DNA of 17,626 nt from DASWRT01 sp036403035 (lineage in GTDB: Bacteria; Pseudomonadota; Alphaproteobacteria; ATCC43930; CGMCC-115725). Positions 6,837 to 13,040 of the stretch are shown one piece after another (position 1 is the stretch's first letter; each line of letters opens with the position of its first letter). The position numbers and the translations under genes were made by a program. Location: NCBI GenBank assembly GCA_036403035.1, contig DASWRT010000533.1:1-17626 (forward strand), given 5' to 3'. A model generated the notes under the pieces. The model ran no database searches. It was not told the DNA's origin and saw only the letters and a list, made by a program, of their open reading frames with translations.

Positions 6837-6887
6837 CGACCGTAGCGTCGGCAACGTTCACCGACAAGCCGGATCGAGCCGCCGACC

Positions 6888-7517
6888 ATGTACGTTCCTG
6901 CCCTTTATCGCGAGACCTCGCCCGAGGCGATCTACGGCTTCATCGAGCAGCACAGTTTCGGGCTGCTCGTCTCGAACGGCCCGGACGGGTTCCACGCGAC
7001 GCACCTGCCGTTCGCGCTCAGCCGGCCCGCAACGTCCGGCGGGGACGCGGTGCTGTTCGGCCACATGGCGCGCGCCAACCCGCAATGGCAGGCGCTCGAC
7101 GGCGCCGAGGTCCTGGCGGTCTTCCAGGGACCGCACGCCTATGTCTCCCCAAGCTGGTACGCGACCCATCCGGCGGTGCCGACCTGGGACTACACGGCGG
7201 TGCACGCTACCGGCCGCTTTGCCGTGATCGACGATCCGGCGGAGATCGATGCGTCGATGGCGGCGCTGGTCGGGCTCTATGAGGAAGAGGGAAGCGGCTG
7301 GCGTTTCGAGGAATTGCCGGCGGACTACAAGGGACGGATGCTTCGGGCGATCGTCACGTTCAAGGTGACGGTCACCCGGTTCGAGGTGAGCTTCAAGCTG
7401 AGCCAGAACCGCCCGCCGGCCGACCGGCGCAACGTCGCCGCCGCCCTGCGCCGACGCGGCGACGCGGACGGGCTCGCGGTCGCCGACCTGATCGAGGCGG
7501 CGCTGGCCGGGAAATAG
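6888..7517 (+). CDS. PaiB-type FMN-binding protein (FMN-binding negative transcriptional regulator family)
   Basis: A 209-residue protein of the PaiB family, a split-barrel flavin-binding fold named after the Bacillus PaiB repressor of sporulation and degradative enzymes. Family marks are ATHLPF (37-42), FGHMARANPQW (57-67), the AYVSPSWYATHPAVPTWDY block (84-102) and FKLSQNRP (168-175). Despite the family name there is no DNA-binding domain, and many members are more likely flavin- or heme-handling oxidoreductases, so regulator status here is uncertain. Start ATG 6888 gives the family N-terminus MYVPALY. It is transcribed divergently from the MocR-type gene, a pairing that recurs in Proteobacteria and suggests that it is the regulator's target. 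It converges on the NDUFAF5-type gene with only 13 bases between their ends. Confidence 0.93.
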   Translation: MYVPALYRETSPEAIYGFIEQHSFGLLVSNGPDGFHATHLPFALSRPATSGGDAVLFGHMARANPQWQALDGAEVLAVFQGPHAYVSPSWYATHPAVPTWDYTAVHATGRFAVIDDPAEIDASMAALVGLYEEEGSGWRFEELPADYKGRMLRAIVTFKVTVTRFEVSFKLSQNRPPADRRNVAAALRRRGDADGLAVADLIEAALAGK

Positions 7518-7530
7518 GACTGCGATCTGC

Positions 7531-8457
7531 TCAGCCGCCCGCCTTGTCCCCGGCCGGCTGCTCGGCGGCGCCGAGCGCGTCGGCGAGGCGGGCCGCGGCG
7601 CTGCCGGGGCGGAGCGGCTTCGGCTGTTCCGGGTGCGGCGCCCAGCCGGTCAGGTAGATTACCTGGAACGTCGCGCGGATCCGCCCGTCGGGCTCCGCGA
7701 ACCGCTCCTGGTACTCGGCGGCGGCGCGGGCGAGCGTCGCGCACCTCGTGAAGCCGCGCCGCCGCTCAGCCAGCGCGTTGGCCTCGCCCATGCCGCGCAG
7801 GTCGCGCATCAGCGCCAGCGCGTCCGGGTAGGTCACGGTCAGCGTGTCGGCGTCGGCGACCGGCATCGCGAAGCCGGCGCGTTGCAGCAGGCCCGCCGCG
7901 TCGCGCAGGCCGGCGAACGGCGAGACGCGCGGGCTTGCGCCGTTCTCCTCCGCGATCTCGGCGGCGAGCAGCGCCTGCCGCAGTTCGGTCAGCGTCTCGC
8001 CGCCGAGCATCGCCGCGAGCAGCAGCCCGTCCGGACGGAGGATTTGGCGAAGCTGGAGCAGCGCTCCCGGCAGGTCGTTGACCCAATGCATCGCAAGGTT
8101 GCTCAGCACGAGGTCGAAGCTGCCCGGCGCGAACGGCAGCAGGTCGGGCTCGGCGACGACCGCCGGACGCTGCGACGGTTCCGCCGCCGCCGCGGCCAGA
8201 TCCGCCGTCACCAGCGTCTCGACCTGCCCGCGTCCGCCGAGCGCCCGCGCCACCGCGCCGTGCCGCGCGCCGAGATCGAGGGCGCGCGGAAAGGTGCGGC
8301 TGACGTCGTCGAGCCGGTCGAGCAGCCGATCGGCGATCTCGTCGAATAGGAAGGCATGGCCGCCGCTGCCGGCGGCCCGCGCCGCGCGGTGGCGGCGGGC
8401 GCGGAGAGCGCGGCGGTCGAAGATCTCGATCGGCGACGGATCGTCAGAATGAGGCAT
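7531..8457 (-). CDS. Class I SAM-dependent methyltransferase-fold protein, NDUFAF5 homologue
   Basis: A 308-residue protein whose conserved blocks match human NDUFAF5, a complex I assembly factor reported to hydroxylate an arginine of the NDUFS7 subunit. Visible blocks are IFDRRALRARRHRAA (12-26), ALDLGARHGAVARAL (59-73), LAMHWVNDLP (121-130), LRPDGLLLAAMLGGETLTEL (140-159), YPDALALMRDLRGMGEANA (210-228) and ATFQVIYLTGW (262-272). It is also distantly related to BioC, and annotation pipelines may use that name; I see no biotin genes nearby. In SAM motif I the central glycine of the usual D-x-G-x-G-x-G is arginine (R65). ATG 8457 is chosen because the family start (IFDR) follows closely; longer upstream sequence in frame is not family-like. 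It is divergent from comF with a 72-base gap. Confidence 0.88.
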   Translation of the reverse strand: MPHSDDPSPIEIFDRRALRARRHRAARAAGSGGHAFLFDEIADRLLDRLDDVSRTFPRALDLGARHGAVARALGGRGQVETLVTADLAAAAAEPSQRPAVVAEPDLLPFAPGSFDLVLSNLAMHWVNDLPGALLQLRQILRPDGLLLAAMLGGETLTELRQALLAAEIAEENGASPRVSPFAGLRDAAGLLQRAGFAMPVADADTLTVTYPDALALMRDLRGMGEANALAERRRGFTRCATLARAAAEYQERFAEPDGRIRATFQVIYLTGWAPHPEQPKPLRPGSAAARLADALGAAEQPAGDKAGG

Positions 8458-8494
8458 GGCCGCAAGATGGCGACCGGCAGGCCCGCCGGAAAGA

Positions 8495-8509
8495 CCTGTC
8501 GTTGACAGG
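8495..8509. promoter_or_regulatory. Inverted repeat in the divergent NDUFAF5-type/comF gap
   Basis: CCTGTC-GTT-GACAGG is a perfect 6-bp dyad with a 3-base spacer. It sits about midway in the 72-base gap between two divergent genes, where an operator would be expected. TTGACA overlaps its right half but has no convincing -10 partner at proper spacing. It could equally be an RNA hairpin in the comF leader. Confidence 0.3.
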
Positions 8510-8529
8510 ACGCCGCAACCGGCGGTGTC

Positions 8530-9333
8530 ATGCGGAGCATGCCCGATCAATTCGCGCCGATCCTGCTGCGGCGGCTGCGCGGCGTCGTCCACGTCGCGGT
8601 CGATGCGCTGCTGCCGCCGCGCTGCCCGAAATGCGGCGTCACCGTCGCAGCCGGGGACGGCGCCATGCTCTGCGCCGGCTGCTGGCCGACGATCGCCTTC
8701 CTCGGGCCGCCGCTCTGCGCCTGCTGCGGCCTGCCGTTCCCGCACGACACGGTGGCCGGGCCCGGTCCCGGTTCCGGCGGCGGGCTGCTCTGCGGCGCGT
8801 GCGCGCGGCAGCTTCCGCCCTTCGACCGCGCCCGGTCGGTGATGCGCTACGACGAGGCGAGCCGCGATCTGGTGCTCGGCTTCAAGCATGCCGACCGGCT
8901 CCACACCGCCCCCGCCTTCGGCCGCTGGATGGCGCGGGCCGGCGGCGAGCTGCTCCAGGACGCCGATCTCCTGATGCCGGTGCCGCTGCATTGGACGCGG
9001 CTCTTCAAGCGCCGATACAACCAGGCGGCGCTGCTGGCACAGGCGGTCCGCAACGCGGCCGGCGGACGCCCGGCGGTCGCGCCGGACTGGATGGTGCGCC
9101 GCCGACGCACCATCTCTCAGGGTGACCTCGGCGCCGTGGCGCGCGAGCGCAACGTCCGCGGCGCCTTCGCGCTCCGCTCCGGGCGGGCGGTCGACGGGCT
9201 GCGCATCGTGCTGGTCGACGACGTGCTGACGACCGGCGCGACGGCCATGGAATGCGCGCGGGTGCTGAAGCGCGCCGGAGCGGCGCGGGTCGACGTGCTG
9301 ACGCTGGCGCGCGCCGGCCGCTTCGACGCATGA
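8530..9333 (+). CDS. ComF family protein (double zinc ribbon plus phosphoribosyltransferase domain)
   Basis: A 267-residue protein of the ComF/GntX family. Paired cysteines form the N-terminal zinc-ribbon region: C32/C35, C48/C51, C63/C66 and C88/C91. The C-terminal half is a type I phosphoribosyltransferase fold with LLMPVPLHWTRLFKRRYNQA (147-166), the R-x-x-NVRGAF block (about 207-213), and the PRPP-binding loop IVLVDDVLTTGAT (226-238). In naturally competent bacteria ComF supports uptake of transforming DNA; in most alphaproteobacteria its job is unknown and no other competence gene is visible here. Start ATG 8530; an ATG at 8539 is also possible. It leads a plus-strand cluster with grxC, Nit1-type amidase, methyltransferase and DUF1178, an order that recurs in this class. 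Confidence 0.93.
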   Translation: MRSMPDQFAPILLRRLRGVVHVAVDALLPPRCPKCGVTVAAGDGAMLCAGCWPTIAFLGPPLCACCGLPFPHDTVAGPGPGSGGGLLCGACARQLPPFDRARSVMRYDEASRDLVLGFKHADRLHTAPAFGRWMARAGGELLQDADLLMPVPLHWTRLFKRRYNQAALLAQAVRNAAGGRPAVAPDWMVRRRRTISQGDLGAVARERNVRGAFALRSGRAVDGLRIVLVDDVLTTGATAMECARVLKRAGAARVDVLTLARAGRFDA

Positions 9334-9415
9334 TGCGCAGCAGGCGCGCGGACGTTGCGCGGATGCGCGGATGGACGCTGTTAGCCGGGTATCCGGAGAA
9401 AGGGCAGGGTGTGCA

Positions 9416-9679
9416 ATGCCGAAGGTGGAGATCTACTCGACGCTCTTCTGCCCCTACTGCGCGCGGGCCAAGTCCCTGCTGGAGCGGAAGGGCGTCGCCT
9501 ACGAGAACATCGACGTGATGGAGCAGCCCGACCGCCGCGACGAGATGGTCGCGCGTGCCGGCGGCCGCTCCTCGGTGCCGCAGATCTTCATCGGCGGCGA
9601 GCATATCGGCGGCTCCGACGAGTTGGCGGTGCTCGACCGCGACGGGCGGCTCGACGCGAAGCTGGGGCTGGGACGATGA
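9416..9679 (+). CDS. grxC: Glutaredoxin 3
   Basis: An 87-residue dithiol glutaredoxin that reduces protein disulfides and glutathione mixed disulfides with glutathione as electron donor. The active site is C12-P-Y-C15, followed by the cis-proline motif SVPQIFIGG and the glutathione-binding GGSDEL segment. There is no targeting signal, so it is cytoplasmic. ATG 9416 is preferred because it gives the standard N-terminus PKVEIYST and has a purine-rich ribosome site (AGAAAGGGCAGGG) upstream; an in-frame ATG at 9371 would add 15 unconserved residues. Its stop overlaps the start of the amidase gene by four bases (ATGA), so the two are translationally coupled. Confidence 0.96.
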   Translation: MPKVEIYSTLFCPYCARAKSLLERKGVAYENIDVMEQPDRRDEMVARAGGRSSVPQIFIGGEHIGGSDELAVLDRDGRLDAKLGLGR

Positions 9680-10563
9680 GCACGGCGGCGGCCGGCGGCG
9701 TCTTCAAGGCGGCCTGCGTCCAGACCTGCACCGACCGCGAGTTCGCGCCGAACATCCGTGCGGTGGGCGATCTGGTGCGGCGCGCCCGCGACCAGGGCGC
9801 CGACTTCATCGCGACGCCCGAAGTGGTCGGGATGCTGGAGCCGAAGAAGGCGCTTCACCTCGAGAAGGCGAGGGGAGAGGCGGGCAACCCGATGCTCGCC
9901 GCGTTCCGCGATTGGGCACGCGAGACCGGCGCGTGGATCCTCGCCGGCTCGCTGGCGATCAAGCTCGACGAGTCGACGCTCGCCAACCGCTCGTTCCTGA
10001 TCGACCCGAGCGGCGAGATCGCGGCGCGCTACGACAAGATGCACATGTTCGACGTCGATCTCGCCAACGGCGAGCGGTATCGCGAATCCTCGCTCTACCG
10101 GCCGGGCGATGAGACGGTCCTGGCAGCGCTCCCCTGGGGCCTGCTCGGCATGACCGTCTGCTACGACATGCGCTTCCCGTACCTGTACCGGACGCTGGCG
10201 AAGGCAGGAGCCGATTTCCTCACCGTTCCCTCCGCCTTCACCGTGCCGACCGGGCGGGCGCACTGGCACGTGCTGCTGCGCTCGCGGGCGATCGAGACCG
10301 GCTGCTACGTGTTCGCCCCGGCGCAGGTCGGTGAGCATGCCGAGGGCCGCCAAAGCTACGGCCATTCGCTGATCATCTCGCCCTGGGGCGAGGTGCTGGC
10401 CGATGCCGGCGGCGAGGAGACCGGCGTCGTCGTCGCCGAGATCGACCCGGCGAAGGTCGCGGAGGCGCGCCGCATGGTTCCCTCGCTCGGCCACGACCGG
10501 CCGGTCGCGGCCCCCGCGGTTCCGCCGCGCCCGGCGGCATCGTCGCGGGAAGCGGCCGAGTAG
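9676..10563 (+). CDS. Carbon-nitrogen hydrolase, Nit1-type (probable deaminated glutathione amidase)
   Basis: A 295-residue nitrilase-superfamily enzyme. The Glu-Lys-Cys triad is visible as E49 (FIATPEVVGML), K121 (RYDKMHMFDVDL) and C162 (MTVCYDMRFPYLY). The segments RYRESSLYRPG and TGRAHWHVLLRSRAIETGCY, and SYGHSLIISPWGEV after them, are closer to Nit1 and E. coli YbeM than to omega-amidase Nit2. Nit1 enzymes hydrolyse deaminated glutathione, a side product of transaminases. The substrate is inferred from these motifs and from coupling to grxC, whose stop codon it overlaps by four bases. The C-terminal tail of about 25 residues is Ala/Pro-rich and unlikely to be catalytic. It is followed after six bases by a methyltransferase gene. 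Confidence 0.92.
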   Translation: MSTAAAGGVFKAACVQTCTDREFAPNIRAVGDLVRRARDQGADFIATPEVVGMLEPKKALHLEKARGEAGNPMLAAFRDWARETGAWILAGSLAIKLDESTLANRSFLIDPSGEIAARYDKMHMFDVDLANGERYRESSLYRPGDETVLAALPWGLLGMTVCYDMRFPYLYRTLAKAGADFLTVPSAFTVPTGRAHWHVLLRSRAIETGCYVFAPAQVGEHAEGRQSYGHSLIISPWGEVLADAGGEETGVVVAEIDPAKVAEARRMVPSLGHDRPVAAPAVPPRPAASSREAAE

Positions 10564-10569
10564 GATTCC

Positions 10570-11151
10570 ATGGCCGGCGCGCATGGCGGCGGGACGCCGG
10601 GCGAGGCGTCCGCCTGGGTGCGCCGCTTCGCGCCGCTCGTGCCGGCCGGCGGTCGCGTGCTCGATCTCGCCGCCGGCGGCGGGCGCCATGCGCGGCTGTT
10701 CCTGGAGCGCGGCCATCCCGTCGTCGCGGCCGACCGCGACGTGACCGGTCTTGCGGACTTGGCCGCAAGACCGGGTTGCGAGGTGGTCGAGACGGATCTG
10801 GAGGACGGCGGGCCGTGGCGTCTCGGCGGCGCGTTCGCCGGGATCGTCGTGACGAACTATCTGCACCGGCCGCTGCTGCCGGAGCTGATCGCGGCGCTCC
10901 GGCCCGGCGGCGTCCTGATCTACGAGACGTTCATGCTGGGCAACGAGCGGTTCGGCAAGCCGAGCAATGCGGCGTTCCTGTTGCAGCCGAACGAGCTGAT
11001 CGACGCGTTCGCTCCGGCGCTCCGGATCGTCGCATTCGAGCAGGGCGAGGTGGCATCGCCCCGGCCGGCCTGCATCCAGCGCATCGCCTGCGTCGACGAG
11101 GGCACGGCGCCCGTTCGATTGCCGGCCGCTCCGGCAATTGCGCCATCGTGA
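10570..11151 (+). CDS. Small class I SAM-dependent methyltransferase, substrate unknown
   Basis: A 193-residue methyltransferase. SAM motif I is VLDLAAGGGRHARLFLERGH (30-49), followed by the acidic ribose-binding segment VVAADRD (51-57) and a motif IV region around FAGIVVTNYLHRPLL. The ALRPGGVLIYETF segment is a typical post-I strand. It resembles the TehB-like group, but the substrate cannot be assigned. Start ATG 10570 has AGGA four bases before it and lies six bases after the amidase stop, so it belongs to the same transcript. A 3'-end hairpin (11118-11125 with 11131-11138) lies inside the last codons. The C-terminal 20 residues are Ala/Pro-rich and may be disordered. Confidence 0.88.
   Translation: MAGAHGGGTPGEASAWVRRFAPLVPAGGRVLDLAAGGGRHARLFLERGHPVVAADRDVTGLADLAARPGCEVVETDLEDGGPWRLGGAFAGIVVTNYLHRPLLPELIAALRPGGVLIYETFMLGNERFGKPSNAAFLLQPNELIDAFAPALRIVAFEQGEVASPRPACIQRIACVDEGTAPVRLPAAPAIAPS
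11118..11138 (+). terminator. Weak hairpin at the 3' end of the methyltransferase gene
   Basis: ATTGCCGG (11118-11125) pairs with CCGGCAAT (11131-11138) across a 5-base loop, inside the last codons of the gene. There is no T run after it, so it may only attenuate transcription or protect the 3' end of the mRNA. The downstream 99-base gap is more AT-rich than its surroundings and could hold a promoter for the DUF1178 gene, but I cannot place -35/-10 boxes with proper spacing. Confidence 0.3.
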
Positions 11152-11250
11152 CGCAATCGTGACAGCATTTCTGTTTCGTTATCGCTTGAGGAGATAGAGT
11201 GCTGCCTCCATCTACACTGGAATTGTTTTAAATCGGAGCCGGGCACGCCG

Positions 11251-11733
11251 ATGATCCTCTACGCACTTCGATGCGCGGCGGGACACGAGTTCGAAGGGTG
11301 GTTCCGCGACGGCCAGACCTACGACGCGCAGAGCGCGGCCGGCGAGATCGCCTGTCCCGCCTGCGGCAGCAACTCGGTCTCCAAGGCGCTGATGGCGCCG
11401 CGGCTCGGCCGCTCGTCGAAATCCGAACCCGAGCCGCCGGCCCCGGCGCCGATGCCGGCGTCCGCGCCTGAGCCGCCGCCGGAACCGGACGCCAAGGCCG
11501 CGAACATCGATCCGGCGCAGATGCGCCTGCTGCTCCGCGAGCTGCGTCGCCACGTCGAGCAGAATTGCGACTATGTCGGCGACAAGTTCGCCGAGGAAGC
11601 CCGCCGTATCCATTACGGCGAGGCCGATCCGCACGCTATCTACGGCGAGTCGACGCCCGAGGAGGCCGAAGCGCTCGCCGACGAGGGCATCGAGGTCGGC
11701 CGCATCCCCTGGTTGCCGCTCAACGACGCATAG
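11251..11733 (+). CDS. DUF1178 family protein (zinc-ribbon-like N-terminus)
   Basis: A 160-residue protein of the DUF1178 family, of unknown function and found mainly in Proteobacteria. The N-terminus MILYALRCAAGHEFEGWFRDGQTYDAQ is family-diagnostic. C8, H12, C35 and C38 could bind zinc as a ribbon-like site (CPAC at 35-38). A Pro/Ala/Glu-rich linker (about 55-82) precedes a helical C-terminal region with MRLLLRELRRHVEQNCDYVG (91-110), then EEARRIHYGEADPHAIYGE and a conserved end IPWLPLN. No signal peptide or membrane segment is present. GGAG at 11235-11238 is the best ribosome site. It continues the comF-grxC-amidase cluster after a 99-base gap. No function is claimed. Confidence 0.92.
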   Translation: MILYALRCAAGHEFEGWFRDGQTYDAQSAAGEIACPACGSNSVSKALMAPRLGRSSKSEPEPPAPAPMPASAPEPPPEPDAKAANIDPAQMRLLLRELRRHVEQNCDYVGDKFAEEARRIHYGEADPHAIYGESTPEEAEALADEGIEVGRIPWLPLNDA

Positions 11734-11743
11734 GGTTTCTGGT

Positions 11744-11784
11744 GCATCCTCCGGGATGCGGTTCCGGCGCGGCTGGTCCGCGCC
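11744..11784 (+). terminator. Two adjacent hairpins between the DUF1178 gene and pcp
   Basis: The first hairpin pairs 11744-11749 with 11754-11759 (GCATCC/GGATGC, 4-base loop). The second pairs 11766-11772 with 11778-11784 (GGCGCGG/CCGCGCC, 5-base loop). Both are GC-rich but neither is followed by a T run. They may end transcription partially or form a structured leader for pcp. Confidence 0.35.
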
Positions 11785-11826
11785 AGGGAGGGGGTGGCGC
11801 TCGGTGTCTTTCGACGGGAACAACGA

Positions 11827-12471
11827 ATGACGAGCCGTCCGCGCATCCTCCTCACCGGTTTCGCGCCGTTCGCCGGCCTGCCGGTCAACCCGTCCGGCGA
11901 GGTCGTGCGCCGGCTTGAGCGGACCGGCGCCGGCAACACCACCGCCGTCGACCTCGTCTGCCGCATCCTGCCGATCGCCTACCGCGCCGTGCCGGGCGTG
12001 CTGCGTGACCTCGTCGCAGAGCATCGGCCGGACGCCGCGCTGAGCCTCGGCGTCGCGATTGGCGCGCCGGTGGTGCGCGTCGAGACGACGGCGCTCAACC
12101 GCGTCGCGTTCCGCGTTCCCGACGAGGACGGCTTGATGCCCGGCGAAACGCCCGAGCCGGATGGGCCGGCGGCGCGGGGTGCGACCTACCGGGCGGAGTC
12201 CGTGATGCGCGCGATCCGCGCCGCCGGTGTCCCGGCCGCGGTTTCCCATCATGCCGGCACGCATCTCTGCAACCTGACGCTGTACACCCTGCTGGGGCTG
12301 CTGCCGACGGATGCGCCGTGCGGTTTCCTGCACCTGCCGCTGCTGCCGGAGCAGGTCGCCGCGATGATGGACGAGGCGGAGGGCAAGCCCGCGATGGCAC
12401 CCTTCGCGCCGACCGACCTGCCGTCGATCGCGCTCGACCTTCAGACCCGCGCGGTCGCGGCGCTTCTGTAA
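11827..12471 (+). CDS. pcp: Pyroglutamyl-peptidase I (peptidase C15)
   Basis: A 214-residue cytoplasmic cysteine peptidase that removes N-terminal pyroglutamate from peptides. The N-terminus RILLTGFAPFAGLPVNPS (6-23) is the family signature. The catalytic Glu, Cys and His can be assigned as E86 (VVRVETTALN), C148 (SHHAGTHLCNLTLYTLL) and H169 (GFLHLPLLPEQ). Length is normal for the family. ATG 11827 is preferred over an in-frame GTG at 11794 because the family start follows directly; the ribosome site is weak. It lies on the same strand as the DUF1178 gene, separated by 93 bases with two hairpins, so it may be a separate transcription unit. Confidence 0.94.
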   Translation: MTSRPRILLTGFAPFAGLPVNPSGEVVRRLERTGAGNTTAVDLVCRILPIAYRAVPGVLRDLVAEHRPDAALSLGVAIGAPVVRVETTALNRVAFRVPDEDGLMPGETPEPDGPAARGATYRAESVMRAIRAAGVPAAVSHHAGTHLCNLTLYTLLGLLPTDAPCGFLHLPLLPEQVAAMMDEAEGKPAMAPFAPTDLPSIALDLQTRAVAALL

Positions 12472-12512
12472 AGTATTGTCGAGGCGTGAAGTTGATCGGG
12501 ACGGGAAAACTA

Positions 12513-13040
12513 ATGCAGCGCCAAGGTTTTCGGCGATGTGCGCCGAGGCGATTTATGGGGCTGGTGCTGCTATCTCTCGCAGTCGACTCGGCCAACGCAG
12601 CGTTAGCTGCTGAAAGGGTAACAGAGCACGTTTCACCGGACGGCGAGATGACCGCTCGCGTGATGGCGCAGGGCGGATACGATTGCGAAGCTCGAATTGA
12701 GTTTCGCGCCGACGATCGCCAAGTCGCGGTGCAGGATTACCATTCGCCTGACCATGAGCATGGTGATTGCCTAGGCAATGCGAAATGGACGCCGGACGGG
12801 CAATTTTTCGTTTTCAGCTTGATACATGCAGGCGGTCACATGCCCTGGCACACGCCGATCTTGTTCTTTTCTCGGCGAAGCGGTCGCGTCGTTTCACTGG
12901 AGGCGTATGTGGGGGATCCGGTGACCAGTCCGGAATTCAAAGTGTTGTCGCCCGATGTTGTGGAATTCGATACCACGGCCCTTCCATTAGATAAGCATGA
13001 GCTGACCATGCGGACGGTTAGCCTGGGGGCGCTGGAATAG
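12513..13040 (+). CDS. Exported protein of unknown family with a beta-propeller-like repeat
   Basis: I do not recognise the family. From ATG 12513 the product is 175 residues with a probable Sec signal peptide: a basic n-region (MQRQGFRRCAPRRF), a hydrophobic core (15-24) and a likely cleavage site near SANA (29) or ALA (32). The mature part is beta-rich and carries AKWTPDGQFFVFSL (90-103), which resembles the SPDG/PDG turns of WD40/PD40 beta-propeller blades; a shorter SPDG also occurs at 41-44. One or two blades cannot make a full propeller. C58 and C86 could form a disulfide. An alternative start at ATG 12555 has a good GAGG site but would leave a poor signal peptide. Base and codon use are visibly less GC-biased than in neighbouring genes, suggesting recent acquisition. 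It overlaps ubiG tail to tail by 23 bases. Confidence 0.7.
   Translation: MQRQGFRRCAPRRFMGLVLLSLAVDSANAALAAERVTEHVSPDGEMTARVMAQGGYDCEARIEFRADDRQVAVQDYHSPDHEHGDCLGNAKWTPDGQFFVFSLIHAGGHMPWHTPILFFSRRSGRVVSLEAYVGDPVTSPEFKVLSPDVVEFDTTALPLDKHELTMRTVSLGALE

Noticed and set aside
7531..8457. BioC, malonyl-ACP methyltransferase of biotin synthesis
   Set aside because: Similarity is limited to the general fold; the HWVNDLP, MRDLRGMGEANA and ATFQVIYLTGW blocks match NDUFAF5, and no bio genes are present.
9499..10866. Minus-strand open frame of about 455 codons opposite grxC, the amidase and the methyltransferase
   Set aside because: Shadow of three recognised genes, with no motif of its own.
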